This document shows, piece by piece, positions 55,134-64,000 of a DNA stretch of 64,000 nucleotides. The stretch spans positions 62,001 to 126,000 of the forward strand of contig JAFAEM010000004.1 in NCBI GenBank assembly GCA_023424015.1. The letters are read 5' to 3'. Both the position numbers and the translations under genes were made by a program. Under the pieces are notes generated by a model. It searched no databases. It was not told the origin of the DNA and saw only the letters and a list, made by a program, of their open reading frames with translations. Each line of letters opens with the position of its first letter. The first letter of the stretch is position 1. This stretch comes from Bacteroidota bacterium. GTDB taxonomy: Bacteria > Bacteroidota > Bacteroidia > Chitinophagales > Chitinophagaceae.

Positions 55134-56771
55134 ATGAAGCAAAGAGTTTTAAAAATTCATCCCAAGGATAATGTACTGGTAGCGCTGCAAAACCTCGTAA
55201 AGGGCGAAACGATACAATATGAAGGTGAAGCGTACATACTGCAGGAAGATATTAGCGCCAAGCATAAATTTTTTATGCACGATATGAATACGGGTGACAA
55301 GGTCATCATGTATGGCGTCCTGGTTGGCACGGTGCAGTCGGCGGTAAGCAGGGGGAGTAAAATGGCAACTGCCAATACAAAACATGCGGCGGAACCCTAT
55401 TCATACCGCCCCTTTCATTATCAATGGCAGGCCCCGGATGTGTCGAAGTTTAAGGGCCGTGTATTTCAGGGTTACCATCGGAGTGATGGAAAAGTAGGCA
55501 CAGCCAACTACTGGCTTTTTATTCCAACTGTTTTTTGCGAGAACAGGAACCTGGATGTGATCCGCGAAGCGCTGCACAACGAACTTGGCTATGCTGTAAC
55601 AGACAGGTATAAACATTATGCGAAACGCCTGGTACAAGCCTGGCAAAGTGGTCAGGATATTACAGGTATAGACCTTCCGCCCGTGGCCGAAAAGGAGAAT
55701 CGGGTATTTAAAAATATTGATGGTATTAAGTTTTTAAATCACCAGGGCGGTTGTGGAGGTACGAGACAGGACGCCGCGACACTAAGCAAACTCTTAGCGG
55801 CATATGCAGATCATCCTAATGTAGCCGGTGTAACTATCATGAGCCTTGGTTGCCAGAACCTGCAGGTGCCGCAGCTACTGCAGGATATCAAAGATCGAAA
55901 TCCGGGTTTCAAAAAGCCGCTACTTGTATTTGAACAACAACAATCGCAAAGTGAAGAGCAACTGATCGCGGCGGCTATTCGCACCAGCTTCGAGGGGATG
56001 GTGGAAGCCAATAAGATCGAACGTCAGCCGGCTACTCTCGACAAATTAACAGTCGGGGTGAAATGCGGTGGCAGCGATGGATTCAGTGGTATATCCGCCA
56101 ATCCCGCCATAGGATATTGCAGTGATCTGCTGGTGGCTTTAGGTGCGAAAATTCTGCTGGCAGAATTTCCTGAGTTGTGTGGTGCTGAGCAGGAGCTGAT
56201 CGACCGCACGAGGGATGAGGCTGCCGCGCACAAGTTTATACGCCTGATGCAGGACTATAACCAGGAAGCGCATCGCGTGGGATCGGGTTTTCATATGAAC
56301 CCCTCGCCGGGGAATATTAAAGATGGCCTGATCACGGATGCTATCAAAAGTACCGGTGCGGCAAAAAAGGGTGGCACTTCACCCGTAGAAGATGTGTTGG
56401 ATTATACAGAGCCCGCTACAAAACCCGGTTTGAATCTTGTATGTACGCCAGGCAACGATGTAGAAGCCACCACTGGCAAAGCTGCGGCGGGAGCCACGCT
56501 TATTTTATTTACGACGGGACTGGGTACACCTACCGGTAATCCCGTTTGTCCTACTATTAAGATCTCCACCAACTCGTCACTTGCCAGAAGAATGAGTGAT
56601 ATCATTGACATTGACACCGGCCCGATCATTGAGGGTGAAAAAACAATTGAGCAGATGGGCGAAGAGATCCTCGAATATTGTATCAGGGCTGCGAGCGGCG
56701 AAATAATTCCCAAAGCCGTCCTCCTGAACCAGGATGATTTTATTCCGTGGAAAAGAGGGGTTTCACTTTAA
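55134..56771 (+). CDS. UxaA-family dehydratase, likely L-fuconate dehydratase
   Basis: A 545-residue protein from the ATG at 55134, which has a good RBS (AAAAAGGAA). It has the N-terminal SAF domain (KIHPKDNVLVALQNL, HDMNTGDKVIMYG) and the C-terminal UxaA domain: GYHRSDGKVGTANYWLF, NHQGGCGGTRQD, TIMSLGCQN, VGVKCGGSDGFSGISANP, AEFPELCGAE, and FTTGLGTPTGNPVCPTIKISTN. Both domains are joined as in altronate dehydratase. No altronate genes are nearby, so in this cluster it probably dehydrates L-fuconate. The SAF-UxaA fold replaces the enolase-superfamily enzyme used elsewhere. It is the last gene of the operon. Confidence 0.8.
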   Translation: MKQRVLKIHPKDNVLVALQNLVKGETIQYEGEAYILQEDISAKHKFFMHDMNTGDKVIMYGVLVGTVQSAVSRGSKMATANTKHAAEPYSYRPFHYQWQAPDVSKFKGRVFQGYHRSDGKVGTANYWLFIPTVFCENRNLDVIREALHNELGYAVTDRYKHYAKRLVQAWQSGQDITGIDLPPVAEKENRVFKNIDGIKFLNHQGGCGGTRQDAATLSKLLAAYADHPNVAGVTIMSLGCQNLQVPQLLQDIKDRNPGFKKPLLVFEQQQSQSEEQLIAAAIRTSFEGMVEANKIERQPATLDKLTVGVKCGGSDGFSGISANPAIGYCSDLLVALGAKILLAEFPELCGAEQELIDRTRDEAAAHKFIRLMQDYNQEAHRVGSGFHMNPSPGNIKDGLITDAIKSTGAAKKGGTSPVEDVLDYTEPATKPGLNLVCTPGNDVEATTGKAAAGATLILFTTGLGTPTGNPVCPTIKISTNSSLARRMSDIIDIDTGPIIEGEKTIEQMGEEILEYCIRAASGEIIPKAVLLNQDDFIPWKRGVSL

Positions 56772-56863
56772 GGGATCGGGACCCGGGAGCTATCGGCTGG
56801 TAATTTGGAATCATCGGAAACTGTTATGTTTGTTGGACGTAGTTCAAATGTTTCGATGTGTCA

Positions 56864-56971
56864 GAAACCACAGCGCACACAGCGGAGTATTAGCATCATG
56901 TCCTGTTCTCCGAAGCAGATTTGTAACACGTAGACGCCATTCGCTGTGCTCGCGGTGCCCGCCGTGGTTTA
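56864..56971. repeat. Intergenic inverted-repeat element
   Basis: GAAACCACAGCGCACACAGC near 56864 and its imperfect inverse, ending in GCCGTGGTTT near 56970, form a long imperfect palindrome rich in CAC/GCG blocks. It resembles the element before ppk in style but not in exact sequence. It lies in the 244-bp gap between the fucose operon and htpG, which converge. Confidence 0.4.
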
Positions 56972-57015
56972 TCGTACTCCAGAGTTCCACTGACAATGAT
57001 GATTGCAAATTCCCA

Positions 57016-58896
57016 CTATATCATTTCCACACTTCTCTTCACAAAATCCGTCAGCTCTGCACCACTGAGCATGCCCTGTGAAAGCAATGCAAGATCATAA
57101 GCCTGTTTAGCGATCTTTTCTTTTTCCTCATCTGTGCCGGCCTGTGCCATCCTGTTGATCAACGGGTGGTTGCTGTTTACGGTAACCTTGTAGTTATCGG
57201 GCATTGCGCCGTAAAAACTCATACCACCACCCATCTGTGCCATATCTTTCATGCGACGCATGAATTCGTCCATGGTCACGGTAACCGGCATCTCACTGGG
57301 GCTGAGACTTTCTACGGATACTGTCATACCAGGTTTTTGAATTGTTTTTTCAAATACTGATTTAACCGCCGTGCTTTGCTCATCGGTGAGAATAGAAGGT
57401 ATGGTATCGTCCTTTTTGATCAGGGTGTCGATCGTGCCCGAATCAACTCTTTTCACCTGGGTCTTTTCCAGCTTGTGTTCGAGCTGGCTGATAAAATGGT
57501 TATCAAGCGGCGAATTCATCAGCAGTACATCGTAGCCACGTGCCTCAGCAGATTGAATAAATGCATCCTGTTTGTCGGGGTCTGTAGTATAGAGGTAGAC
57601 AACGCTTTCATCTTTGTCGGTCTGGGCCGGTTTTATTTTTTCCCGGTATTCATCGAGGGTGAAAAATTCTTTTTTTGTATTGACAAGCAGGGCAAAGCTT
57701 TTAGCCTTCTCATAAAATTTTTCATCCGTGATCATCCCGTATTTTACAAAAAGCCCGATGTCCTCCCATTTTTCTTCGTAGCGCCTACGATCTTTTTTGA
57801 AAAGTTCAGATAATTTATCTGCTACTTTTTTTGTGATGTAGGTGTTGATCTTTTTAACGTTGCTGTCGGCCTGTAAAAAACTGCGTGATACGTTTAATGG
57901 AATATCCGGCGAATCGATCACACCGTGCAACAGCATCAGGAACTCGGGCACAATATCTTTTACTTCATCAGTGATAAATACCTGGCGTGAGTATAGTTTT
58001 ATTTTGTTCGGCTTGAGATCCATTTCCTTTTTCACTTTGGGGAAATAGAGTACACCGGTTAGATTGAAGGGATAATCAACATTGAGGTGTATCCAGAACA
58101 AAGGGTCATCGGAAAACGGGTAGAGCTCTTTATAGAATCCAAGATAGTCTTCATCTTTGAGTTCACTGGGCGGCCTGGTCCAGATAGGCCGTGTATTGTT
58201 GATGATGTTGTCAACTTCAACCGACTTATATTTTGGTTTACCGTCTTCTTCGCCGTCGGGAACCGACTCGGTCTTTGTACCAAATTTGATCGGTACAGGA
58301 AGGAAAGAACAGTATTTATCGAGGATCGACTGTAAGCGATGCTTTTCTAAAAATTCTTCTGATTCGCTATTGAGATAAAGGATGATATCCGTACCGCGTG
58401 TGGTACGGTTGCCTTCCGAAATTTCGAACTCGGTCGTGCCGTCACACTCCCAGCGAACCGGTTGTGCGCCGTCGACATAAGACAGCGTCTGGATCACAAC
58501 TTTTTCAGCGACCATAAATGCTGAATAAAACCCCATCCCAAATTTTCCGATCAGTTCGTTGGCGTCTTTTGCTTCTTTGAATTTCTCGACAAACTCCTCG
58601 GCGCCTGAAAAAGCGATCTGGTTGATATATTTTTTGATCTCATCGTCGGTCATGCCAATACCCTGGTCGCTGATCGTGATGGTCTTCTGGTCTTTGTCAA
58701 CGGACACTTCGACCTGCAGCTCGCCCAGTTCGCCGCTGAACTGCCCCAGTGAGGACAGGCGTTTGATTTTTTGCGTAGCGTCTACTGCGTTGGAAACCAA
58801 TTCTCTCAAAAAGATTTCGTGATCTGAATAGAGGAATTTTTTAATAATAGGAAAAATATTCTCCGTGTGGATGGAGATCGTGCCTTTTTCTTGCAT
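57016..58896 (-). CDS. htpG: Molecular chaperone HtpG (Hsp90)
   Basis: A 626-residue Hsp90. The N-terminal ATPase has FLRELVSNAVDA with the magnesium-binding Asn, TISDQGIGMTDDE, and IGKFGMGFYSAFMVAEKV. The middle domain has PDIPLNVSRSFLQ with the conserved catalytic-loop Arg. The C-terminal dimer region follows, ending near LTDFVKRSVEMI. The length is normal for HtpG in this phylum. It stands alone on the minus strand. It helps refold proteins in the cytoplasm. Confidence 0.95.
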   Translation of the reverse strand: MQEKGTISIHTENIFPIIKKFLYSDHEIFLRELVSNAVDATQKIKRLSSLGQFSGELGELQVEVSVDKDQKTITISDQGIGMTDDEIKKYINQIAFSGAEEFVEKFKEAKDANELIGKFGMGFYSAFMVAEKVVIQTLSYVDGAQPVRWECDGTTEFEISEGNRTTRGTDIILYLNSESEEFLEKHRLQSILDKYCSFLPVPIKFGTKTESVPDGEEDGKPKYKSVEVDNIINNTRPIWTRPPSELKDEDYLGFYKELYPFSDDPLFWIHLNVDYPFNLTGVLYFPKVKKEMDLKPNKIKLYSRQVFITDEVKDIVPEFLMLLHGVIDSPDIPLNVSRSFLQADSNVKKINTYITKKVADKLSELFKKDRRRYEEKWEDIGLFVKYGMITDEKFYEKAKSFALLVNTKKEFFTLDEYREKIKPAQTDKDESVVYLYTTDPDKQDAFIQSAEARGYDVLLMNSPLDNHFISQLEHKLEKTQVKRVDSGTIDTLIKKDDTIPSILTDEQSTAVKSVFEKTIQKPGMTVSVESLSPSEMPVTVTMDEFMRRMKDMAQMGGGMSFYGAMPDNYKVTVNSNHPLINRMAQAGTDEEKEKIAKQAYDLALLSQGMLSGAELTDFVKRSVEMI

Positions 58897-59235
58897 AGTG
58901 TTCTGTGATTTGAAAAATTCAGGTTGGCAATATCAAGTCCTGTTCCAATCTGGGTATAAGGGACAAACTGGCAGCTACCCTGGGTCTGGTTTTCTTTCTT
59001 ACATAGTCACCCTTGGTGCAAGGCCCGAGGTGACAGCGGAGAGGCGGCATGAGTTTGGGAAGTTGTTTGTTGTCGGAACGGAGATTTGCTATGCTGTCGT
59101 GCCGGTCCTGAGCCGGCATCTTTCCCGGGCCGTGAGCTTTAGTTCAATCGATTGCCCCATCAATGTTAGAATCACAGAATATCACGGTCTTTTTCCAAAG
59201 GAATGTTTAGCTTCCTCTGTTAGCTTTCAGTTGGA
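58897..59235. other. Intergenic region with a REP-like short palindrome
   Basis: About 340 bp upstream of htpG without an ORF I can support. It contains GCCGG-TCCTGAG-CCGGC (59101-59117), a short hairpin resembling REP elements. The htpG promoter should lie at its left end, but I find no good -33/-7 pair. Confidence 0.4.
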
Positions 59236-59505
59236 ATGTCTTACTCCGTGTAGATAGTCTCCAACCTCGCCGAACTGTATTTTATACAGGCGTGACTAAT
59301 AATCTTCGATTGAGAGTGCAGCAACATAAAAGCAATGAAAGCAAGTTCACCAGCAAATAAAAATGCCATTATTTAATGTGCTATGAGGATTTTAATAACA
59401 TTAGAAATGCCATCGCCAGGAAAAAGCAATTAAAGAAATGGCTTCGAAAATGGAAGGTCGATCTCATACGAAAAAGCAATCCCGACATGCCGGATCATTC
59501 CGCGA
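59236..59505 (+). pseudogene. Decayed GIY-YIG nuclease gene
   Basis: Joined across lesions, the region reads as a UvrC-type GIY-YIG endonuclease of about 90 residues. It starts at the ATG at 59236 (MSYSV), hits a TAG at 59251 where Tyr is expected, shifts frame near 59270, continues VFYTGVTNNLRLRVQQHK, meets a TAA at 59358 where Tyr is expected, then reads CYEDFNNIRNAIARKKQLKK and WKVDLIRKSNPDMPDHSAT. After that the frame runs on without its normal stop into the acyl-CoA ligase gene on the other strand. Two stops and a frameshift make it clearly non-functional. Such genes are common in Bacteroidota. Confidence 0.7.
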
Positions 59506-59546
59506 CTGATGTTAAAAAAACGATTTTCTCAGAGGAATACGATCCC

Positions 59547-61331
59547 TCACGCATATATCCGCTCGATCGCGTCCCTGTACTTTTCGGTGATCACCTTTCT
59601 TTTCATGGAGAGTTTGGGGGTCATTTCACCAGTGTCGATGCTCCATTCGTTGGGCAGCAGCTCAAATTTTTTGATCTGTTCAACGTGGTTAAAATATTTA
59701 TTGAATGCTTCAATAATTTCTTTATAAAGCGTTTTCACCTTTTCGTGGTTTAACAATTGTTCATTGCTGCTATCCGCAGCAATACCCTGGTGCCGGGCCC
59801 AGTCACGAAGGGTGGGAAAAGAAGGAATGATCAGGGCTCCGACAAACTTTCTCTCCGGGCCAACAATCATTACCTGTTCAATGTACGGCGACTCTTTGAG
59901 TTTATTCTCGATACTTAATGGTGCTACATATTTACCACCACTTGTTTTAAATAATTCTTTCTTCCGGTCAGTTATCTTCAGGAAGCGATTGTCGACCATT
60001 ACGCCGATATCGCCTGTATGTAACCACTCATCCACGATCACTTCATCTGTCAGGTCCTGCCGCTTATAATAACCCATCATCACGTGTGGTCCGCGGGTGA
60101 GGATTTCACCATCTTCTGCGATCTTAACTTCCACCCCTTCGATCACGGGTCCAACGGTACCAAACATCCTGTCTTTTTCATCAAAACGATTGACGGCGAT
60201 GACCGGCGAAGTCTCCGTTAACCCGTATCCTTCCATAATGGGAATGCCGGCAGCAGTAAAGATCCGGATCAATCTTACCTGGCAGGCTGCGCCGCCGGAT
60301 ACAATACACCGGATATTATTTCCTAATGCTTCGCGCCATTTGCTAAATATGAGTTTGTTGGCGAGTTTTAGTTGCGTATCATACCAGAACCCCTGCTTCG
60401 TATTGATCTCAAATTTTTCAGCCAGGCTATGCGCCCAGAAGAATAGTTTCTTTTTTATTCCCGTAAGTTCAGATCCTTTTTGCATGATCTTATCGTACAC
60501 TTTTTCCAGTAGTCGCGGCACCGTTGTAAACATATCAGGTTTCACATCTTTAAGGTTGTCACCGATCGTTTCCAGGCTTTCCGCATAGTAAATGGAAGTG
60601 CCTTTAAAAAGGTACAGGTAGCTCACCATTCTCTCGAATATATGATTGAGAGGGAGAAAGCTCAGTGTCTTCATATTCTCCCCGGGAGGAAAACAGGGCA
60701 GGCAGGCCAGCACGTTGGAAAGGATATTCCGATGACTAAGCATCACCCCTTTTGGAGTGCCGGTGGTGCCGGATGTATAAAGAATGGTTGCGAGATCCTC
60801 ATAGCCGATGCGATCGGCAATTGGTTGTATCCTGTTTCTTAATTCAGGTGTTGCCATTCCCGTCACCATTTTCCAGTGGTGTGCATTGGGCACGTGTTCA
60901 ATGGTATAAATTTCCCGGAGGCTGGGCACCCGCTCTTTCACACTCAGAATTTTCAAATAGAGATCTTCGTCATTGACAAAAGCGAGCTTCACCTGCGAAT
61001 CTTTCAGGATAAACTCAAGTTCGTGAACATTGATCGTGGGATAGATGGGAACCAGGATAGCCCCGGTTTGCTGCACCGCCAGGTCAATCATCAACCATTC
61101 CGGACGGTTTTTACAAAGAATCGCGACCTTATCACGACCTTCTACTGACATATCGTTCGGTCCGATACCTAAGCTTAGCAGACCCGCAGCCAGGTCCGTT
61201 ACGATATCGCTAACCTCCCTGGTGCTGTACGTTTTCCATTGCCCTGCCTCTTTTCCTGCCAGCATCACATCGAGTGGTTTTCGTTCCAGGTGCCAGGCAA
61301 TGCAATCAAATAATCTTTTGGGTTCGTTCAT
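59547..61331 (-). CDS. Long-chain acyl-CoA ligase (AMP-forming)
   Basis: A 594-residue AMP-binding enzyme: LYTSGTTGTPKGVMLSH (ATP loop, about residues 185-201), GYGLTETSPVIAVNRF, GEILTRGPHVMMGYYKR, WLHTGDIG and DRKKELFKTSGGKYVAPLSIE. This is the long form of the family (FadD15/Acsl-like), which activates fatty acids with CoA in the cytoplasm or at the membrane. The C-terminus overlaps nothing but runs close to the broken nuclease. It is transcribed alone; a terminator of the next gene upstream lies just before it. Confidence 0.9.
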   Translation of the reverse strand: MNEPKRLFDCIAWHLERKPLDVMLAGKEAGQWKTYSTREVSDIVTDLAAGLLSLGIGPNDMSVEGRDKVAILCKNRPEWLMIDLAVQQTGAILVPIYPTINVHELEFILKDSQVKLAFVNDEDLYLKILSVKERVPSLREIYTIEHVPNAHHWKMVTGMATPELRNRIQPIADRIGYEDLATILYTSGTTGTPKGVMLSHRNILSNVLACLPCFPPGENMKTLSFLPLNHIFERMVSYLYLFKGTSIYYAESLETIGDNLKDVKPDMFTTVPRLLEKVYDKIMQKGSELTGIKKKLFFWAHSLAEKFEINTKQGFWYDTQLKLANKLIFSKWREALGNNIRCIVSGGAACQVRLIRIFTAAGIPIMEGYGLTETSPVIAVNRFDEKDRMFGTVGPVIEGVEVKIAEDGEILTRGPHVMMGYYKRQDLTDEVIVDEWLHTGDIGVMVDNRFLKITDRKKELFKTSGGKYVAPLSIENKLKESPYIEQVMIVGPERKFVGALIIPSFPTLRDWARHQGIAADSSNEQLLNHEKVKTLYKEIIEAFNKYFNHVEQIKKFELLPNEWSIDTGEMTPKLSMKRKVITEKYRDAIERIYA

Positions 61332-61390
61332 ATTGCAATCATTAGGTGTTTCCGGGTTGGAATGCTTAAAATATACAAAATAGCTCAGAA

Positions 61391-61423
61391 AACATAAAAA
61401 TATTACCGGCCTTAGACCGGCAA
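61391..61423 (-). terminator. Rho-independent terminator of the TPR gene
   Basis: On the minus strand TTGCCGGTC and GGCCGGTAA pair in a 9-bp stem (two G-U wobbles) with a TAA loop, followed by TATTTTTATG. It lies about 95 bp after the stop of the TPR gene and before the acyl-CoA ligase start. Confidence 0.6.
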
Positions 61424-61515
61424 TTTAGCAAGGATATGACATATACATATTCTTCCCCAATTAAATCCCGGGGATGTAATATTTATCAAAACTGCTTTAC
61501 AAGCTCAGTATTCCC

Positions 61516-62529
61516 TTAGTTGGCCTGGTAGTACTGCCCGGCGGGCATTTTGAAGATCCTGTTTTGCTGGAATCTGGTGAAGGCTTCGTATTGTTCAGTA
61601 TGTGATTTTGACCAGGCATCGAAAGCTGCCAGGTTTTCGACTGTGCCAAACAACCATTGATTGTAGGCATCAAACATCCCTGATTTTATCAGTTGTTGCT
61701 GGTATTCGAAAAGCCGCAGGGGGAATTTTGCCGCATGTGTCTGATACCAGTCCAGAATAAATCGTGTCCGGATCATGGTCAGCGTTTGGGTATTGATGCC
61801 TTTGTTGGCAACTGATGATTGTTTGCCCATCGTTTGCAGAAATGCTTTGGCAAATTCGCTTTTGTTTTTTTCCTCGCCCTTCATCAGGTCGGCTTCAGCG
61901 AAAAGTTTTTCCTTATAGGCACGTAATAATTGTTGTTTCATCGCAATACCGCGTTGTGAAAGACTTTCCATATTAACAAAGATCTCTCCATAGATCAGGC
62001 TCCATACCTTGTCCTTTGTATGAAAATAATGAAGCGCTGCGTTGTAGTAATTCCCGCTGTAGGAAGGATCAAGCTGAATTCCTTTTTCCCAGAGTTTAAT
62101 GGCTGAATAATCTTTTAGAGACCAGAGCAATTCGCCATACTCACTGTGAAGCGGCCCGCTCTTTGGGAATTTTTTCAACCCTTTTTTATAAACTTTCTCG
62201 CATTCCTTTGCTTCTTCAAGGGCTTTGTACACGTTACCGGCAAGCTGAAAGCAGATCACATCGGCATCATCTCGATCAATCAGTTTCTTAACGCCGTCCA
62301 GCGCTTTTACATAATCGCGTTTCAGGTAATAACTCATTACCAGGTCCTTTTGCAGTTCCAGGTTATTGTTGTCCTGCTGTAAAGCGCGGGTTAACACTAT
62401 CACTGCGTTGTCAAAATCACCGGAACGCATAAACCCTTTAGCTGTTTCATGCAGAGTTTTATTGTCGTCCTGCGACATTGAAGTAAGGGATACCAGGATC
62501 AGAAAACAGATTGAGAATAGCTTCTTCAT
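61516..62529 (-). CDS. Secreted TPR-repeat protein
   Basis: A 337-residue protein from the ATG at 62529 (MKKLFSICFLILVSLTSMSQ), whose signal peptide argues against the longer start at 62586. Residues about 25-175 hold TPR motifs (AKGFMRSGDFDNAVIVLTRAL, VYKKGLKKFPKSGPLHSEYGELLW, LWEKGIQLDPSYSGNYYNAALHY). The C-terminal half has no domain I know. It probably sits in the periplasm and binds a protein partner. It lies between DUF1015 and the acyl-CoA ligase. Confidence 0.75.
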   Translation of the reverse strand: MKKLFSICFLILVSLTSMSQDDNKTLHETAKGFMRSGDFDNAVIVLTRALQQDNNNLELQKDLVMSYYLKRDYVKALDGVKKLIDRDDADVICFQLAGNVYKALEEAKECEKVYKKGLKKFPKSGPLHSEYGELLWSLKDYSAIKLWEKGIQLDPSYSGNYYNAALHYFHTKDKVWSLIYGEIFVNMESLSQRGIAMKQQLLRAYKEKLFAEADLMKGEEKNKSEFAKAFLQTMGKQSSVANKGINTQTLTMIRTRFILDWYQTHAAKFPLRLFEYQQQLIKSGMFDAYNQWLFGTVENLAAFDAWSKSHTEQYEAFTRFQQNRIFKMPAGQYYQAN

Positions 62530-62639
62530 AGTTGCAAAATAAAGTAAATATCCGCCCCGAAACTGCCGGGGGCAAAGGATTAACATTTTTGAGTGTAATA
62601 TCGTTTCGGGCGCGATCCCTTTACCTGTCAGACTCTTTA

Positions 62640-63869
62640 CTAGTTGCCGCTTAAATCATGTGTTAATAGTCCATCCCTCAATTTTGGTTCAAACCAGGTA
62701 CTCTTAGGTGGCATCACATTTCCGCTGTCGGCAATATCAAACAGCTGCCGGATAGTTACAGGGTACAGGCTGAACGCAACTTTCATTTCACCACTGTCAA
62801 CTCTTTTTTCCAGTTCCTTCAGGCCCCTGATCCCACCCACGAAATCGATCCGTTTATCAGTGCGTTGATCTTTTATGTCCAGCAATTTATCGAGTATATT
62901 ATTCGACAGGATAGTTACATCCAGCACGCCTATCGGATCGGTGGTATAAGTATCTTTCCTGGCGGTGAGAATGTACCACTGTTTATCCAAATACATGCCG
63001 AACTCATGCAGTTGCGACGGTTTAACCGGGTCAAGTGTCTTAGTAATGGTAAACTCATCCTGGATGGCGCTGATAAAATCGTCGGCATCCATTCCGTTGA
63101 GGTCTTTTACCAGGCGGTTATAATCCAGGATGGCGAGTTCACTCGCCGGGAAGATAGTGGTTAAAAAATAGCGGGCGTCTTCATTTCCCGGCAGGGCATC
63201 GCTCACCCTGGCGGCTGAAGCGGCACGGTGATGGCCATCGGCAATATAGGTGGCGGGTACTTTTTCGGTAAACAATCGGGTGATCTCATCGATGGTAGCC
63301 TGCTCATCTACTACCCATACGGTATGCTGAATGCCGTCGTCGGCAGTGAAATCATAAACAGGCTGCTTTGAATTTTTCCAGTTATAGATCAGCACATCGA
63401 TTTCGTGTACATTATTATACGCCAGGAACACGTTTCCCGTCTGTGCCTCTATGGTTTTCATGTGATCGATGCGATCCTTTTCTTTTTCGGGGCGCGTGAA
63501 TTCGTGTTTTTTGATCAGGCCTTTAAAATAATCATCTACTGAAGACACACAAACCAGTCCAGTCTGACTCCGGCCGTTCATGATCAACTGGTAAATATAA
63601 TACGCTGGTGAACCTTCTTTAAAAAGCGTACCGTCGTTCAAAAAAGCGCGCAGGTTTTCCCTGGCTTTATCGTAAACCTGCTGACTATGTACATCTACAC
63701 TCTCGGGCAGGTCAATTTCTGCTTTGGTAATGTGTAAAAAGGAGAGCGAATTGCCTTTCACTTCTTCTCTCGCTTCCTGGCTATTGAGTACATCATAAGG
63801 ACGTGAAGCGACTTTTTCTGCCAGGTTTTGTTGTGGTCTTAATGCCCTGAAGGGTCTGATTGATGCCAT
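62640..63869 (-). CDS. DUF1015 family protein
   Basis: A 409-residue protein of the DUF1015 family: IRPFRALRPQQNLAEKVASRPYDVL at the start, a central YIADGHHRAASAARVS block and SLYPVTIRQLFDIADSGNVMPPKSTWFEPKLRDGLL at the end. Its biochemical role is unknown. In many bacteria it sits beside serine synthesis genes, and here serC follows directly upstream on the same strand, 28 bp away, so it may act with that pathway. Confidence 0.85.
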   Translation of the reverse strand: MASIRPFRALRPQQNLAEKVASRPYDVLNSQEAREEVKGNSLSFLHITKAEIDLPESVDVHSQQVYDKARENLRAFLNDGTLFKEGSPAYYIYQLIMNGRSQTGLVCVSSVDDYFKGLIKKHEFTRPEKEKDRIDHMKTIEAQTGNVFLAYNNVHEIDVLIYNWKNSKQPVYDFTADDGIQHTVWVVDEQATIDEITRLFTEKVPATYIADGHHRAASAARVSDALPGNEDARYFLTTIFPASELAILDYNRLVKDLNGMDADDFISAIQDEFTITKTLDPVKPSQLHEFGMYLDKQWYILTARKDTYTTDPIGVLDVTILSNNILDKLLDIKDQRTDKRIDFVGGIRGLKELEKRVDSGEMKVAFSLYPVTIRQLFDIADSGNVMPPKSTWFEPKLRDGLLTHDLSGN

Positions 63870-63897
63870 TAAAAATTAAAATAAGAGTTGGTTAATA

Positions 63898-64000
63898 TTA
63901 TCCACGACGTTGAGCAAAATCTGTCATCAGGGATGTGATGGCCTGTACGCTTTCAATTGGTAAAGCATTGTACATCGACACCCGGAAACCGCCGACGCTG
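63898..64000 (-). CDS. serC: Phosphoserine aminotransferase, C-terminal end (partial)
   Basis: The last 33 codons of a gene that runs past the window edge: SVGGFRVSMYNALPIESVQA, then a short tail ending at a TAA (63898-63900). The GGFRVSMYNALP motif is characteristic of SerC, which makes phosphoserine in serine and pyridoxal-phosphate synthesis. The DUF1015 gene follows 28 bp downstream. Confidence 0.8.
   Translation of the reverse strand, partial: SVGGFRVSMYNALPIESVQAITSLMTDFAQRRG

Noticed and set aside
59376..59753. 125-codon plus-strand frame
   Set aside because: Its first 45 codons are the tail of a decayed nuclease and the rest is antisense to the acyl-CoA ligase, so it is not an intact gene.
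1..64000. tRNA, rRNA, CRISPR array, prophage or insertion sequence
   Set aside because: No cloverleaf-like tRNA, no spaced direct repeats and no transposase or phage structural gene was seen, though a short tRNA could be missed by eye.

Overview
This 64 kb window is chromosomal DNA from a member of the Bacteroidota, most like the Chitinophagaceae. Signs of this are a SusC/SusD pair, several TonB-dependent receptors, a Nudix-type arabinose regulator, BamA-like barrel proteins, GldM/TonB-like proteins, weak Shine-Dalgarno sequences and promoters resembling TTG-N18/19-TAnnTTTG. I saw no rRNA, tRNA, CRISPR array, prophage or intact insertion sequence. All functions are read from translated sequence and remembered family motifs; no database search was run.

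Layout. 0-5.5 kb: a small membrane protein, a NamZ-type muramidase, a RibD-like reductase, a DoxX protein, a broken cupin gene, an alpha/beta hydrolase and an AraC regulator. 5.8-20.5 kb (+): a polysaccharide-utilisation-type locus of SusC, SusD, four secreted beta-propeller proteins (three sialidase-like, one of these a tandem duplication, plus one GH32/43-like), a BASS-family transporter, an APH-fold kinase and an HpcH/HpaI aldolase. It lacks the usual sialic acid catabolic genes, so I suggest it handles a different 2-keto-3-deoxy acid. 20.7-27.8 kb: a TonB/GldM-like protein, then an operon (-) of three AhpD-like proteins, a TonB receptor and a frameshifted MFS transporter. 27.8-30.6 kb: small unknown genes, a HEPN protein and a divergent XRE regulator.

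30.9-37.8 kb (-): an orphan LytS-type kinase and an L-arabinose operon with araA, galM, an araB-araD gene fusion and a Nudix AraR, with a possible operator inside the promoter. 38.1-49.9 kb (+): a signalling and envelope cluster of an SdiA-regulated lipoprotein, a metallophosphoesterase fused to an outer-membrane barrel, an HD domain fused to a Pycsar-effector-like (PycTM) membrane domain, polyphosphate kinase, a membrane class III nucleotidyl cyclase overlapping ppk by 4 bp, and a paralogous barrel protein. 50.1-56.8 kb (+): an apparently complete non-phosphorylating L-fucose pathway (FucP, mutarotase, two SDRs, lactonase, UxaA-type dehydratase, FAH hydrolase), predicted to give pyruvate plus lactate. 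57.0-64 kb: htpG, a decayed GIY-YIG nuclease gene, an acyl-CoA ligase, a TPR protein, a DUF1015 protein and the 3' end of serC.

The most interesting parts are the HD-PycTM/PPK/cyclase cluster, the keto-acid PUL, the AraB-AraD fusion and the fucose pathway with an Asn in place of an SDR catalytic Lys. Several genes are clearly decayed (cupin, GIY-YIG, MFS).
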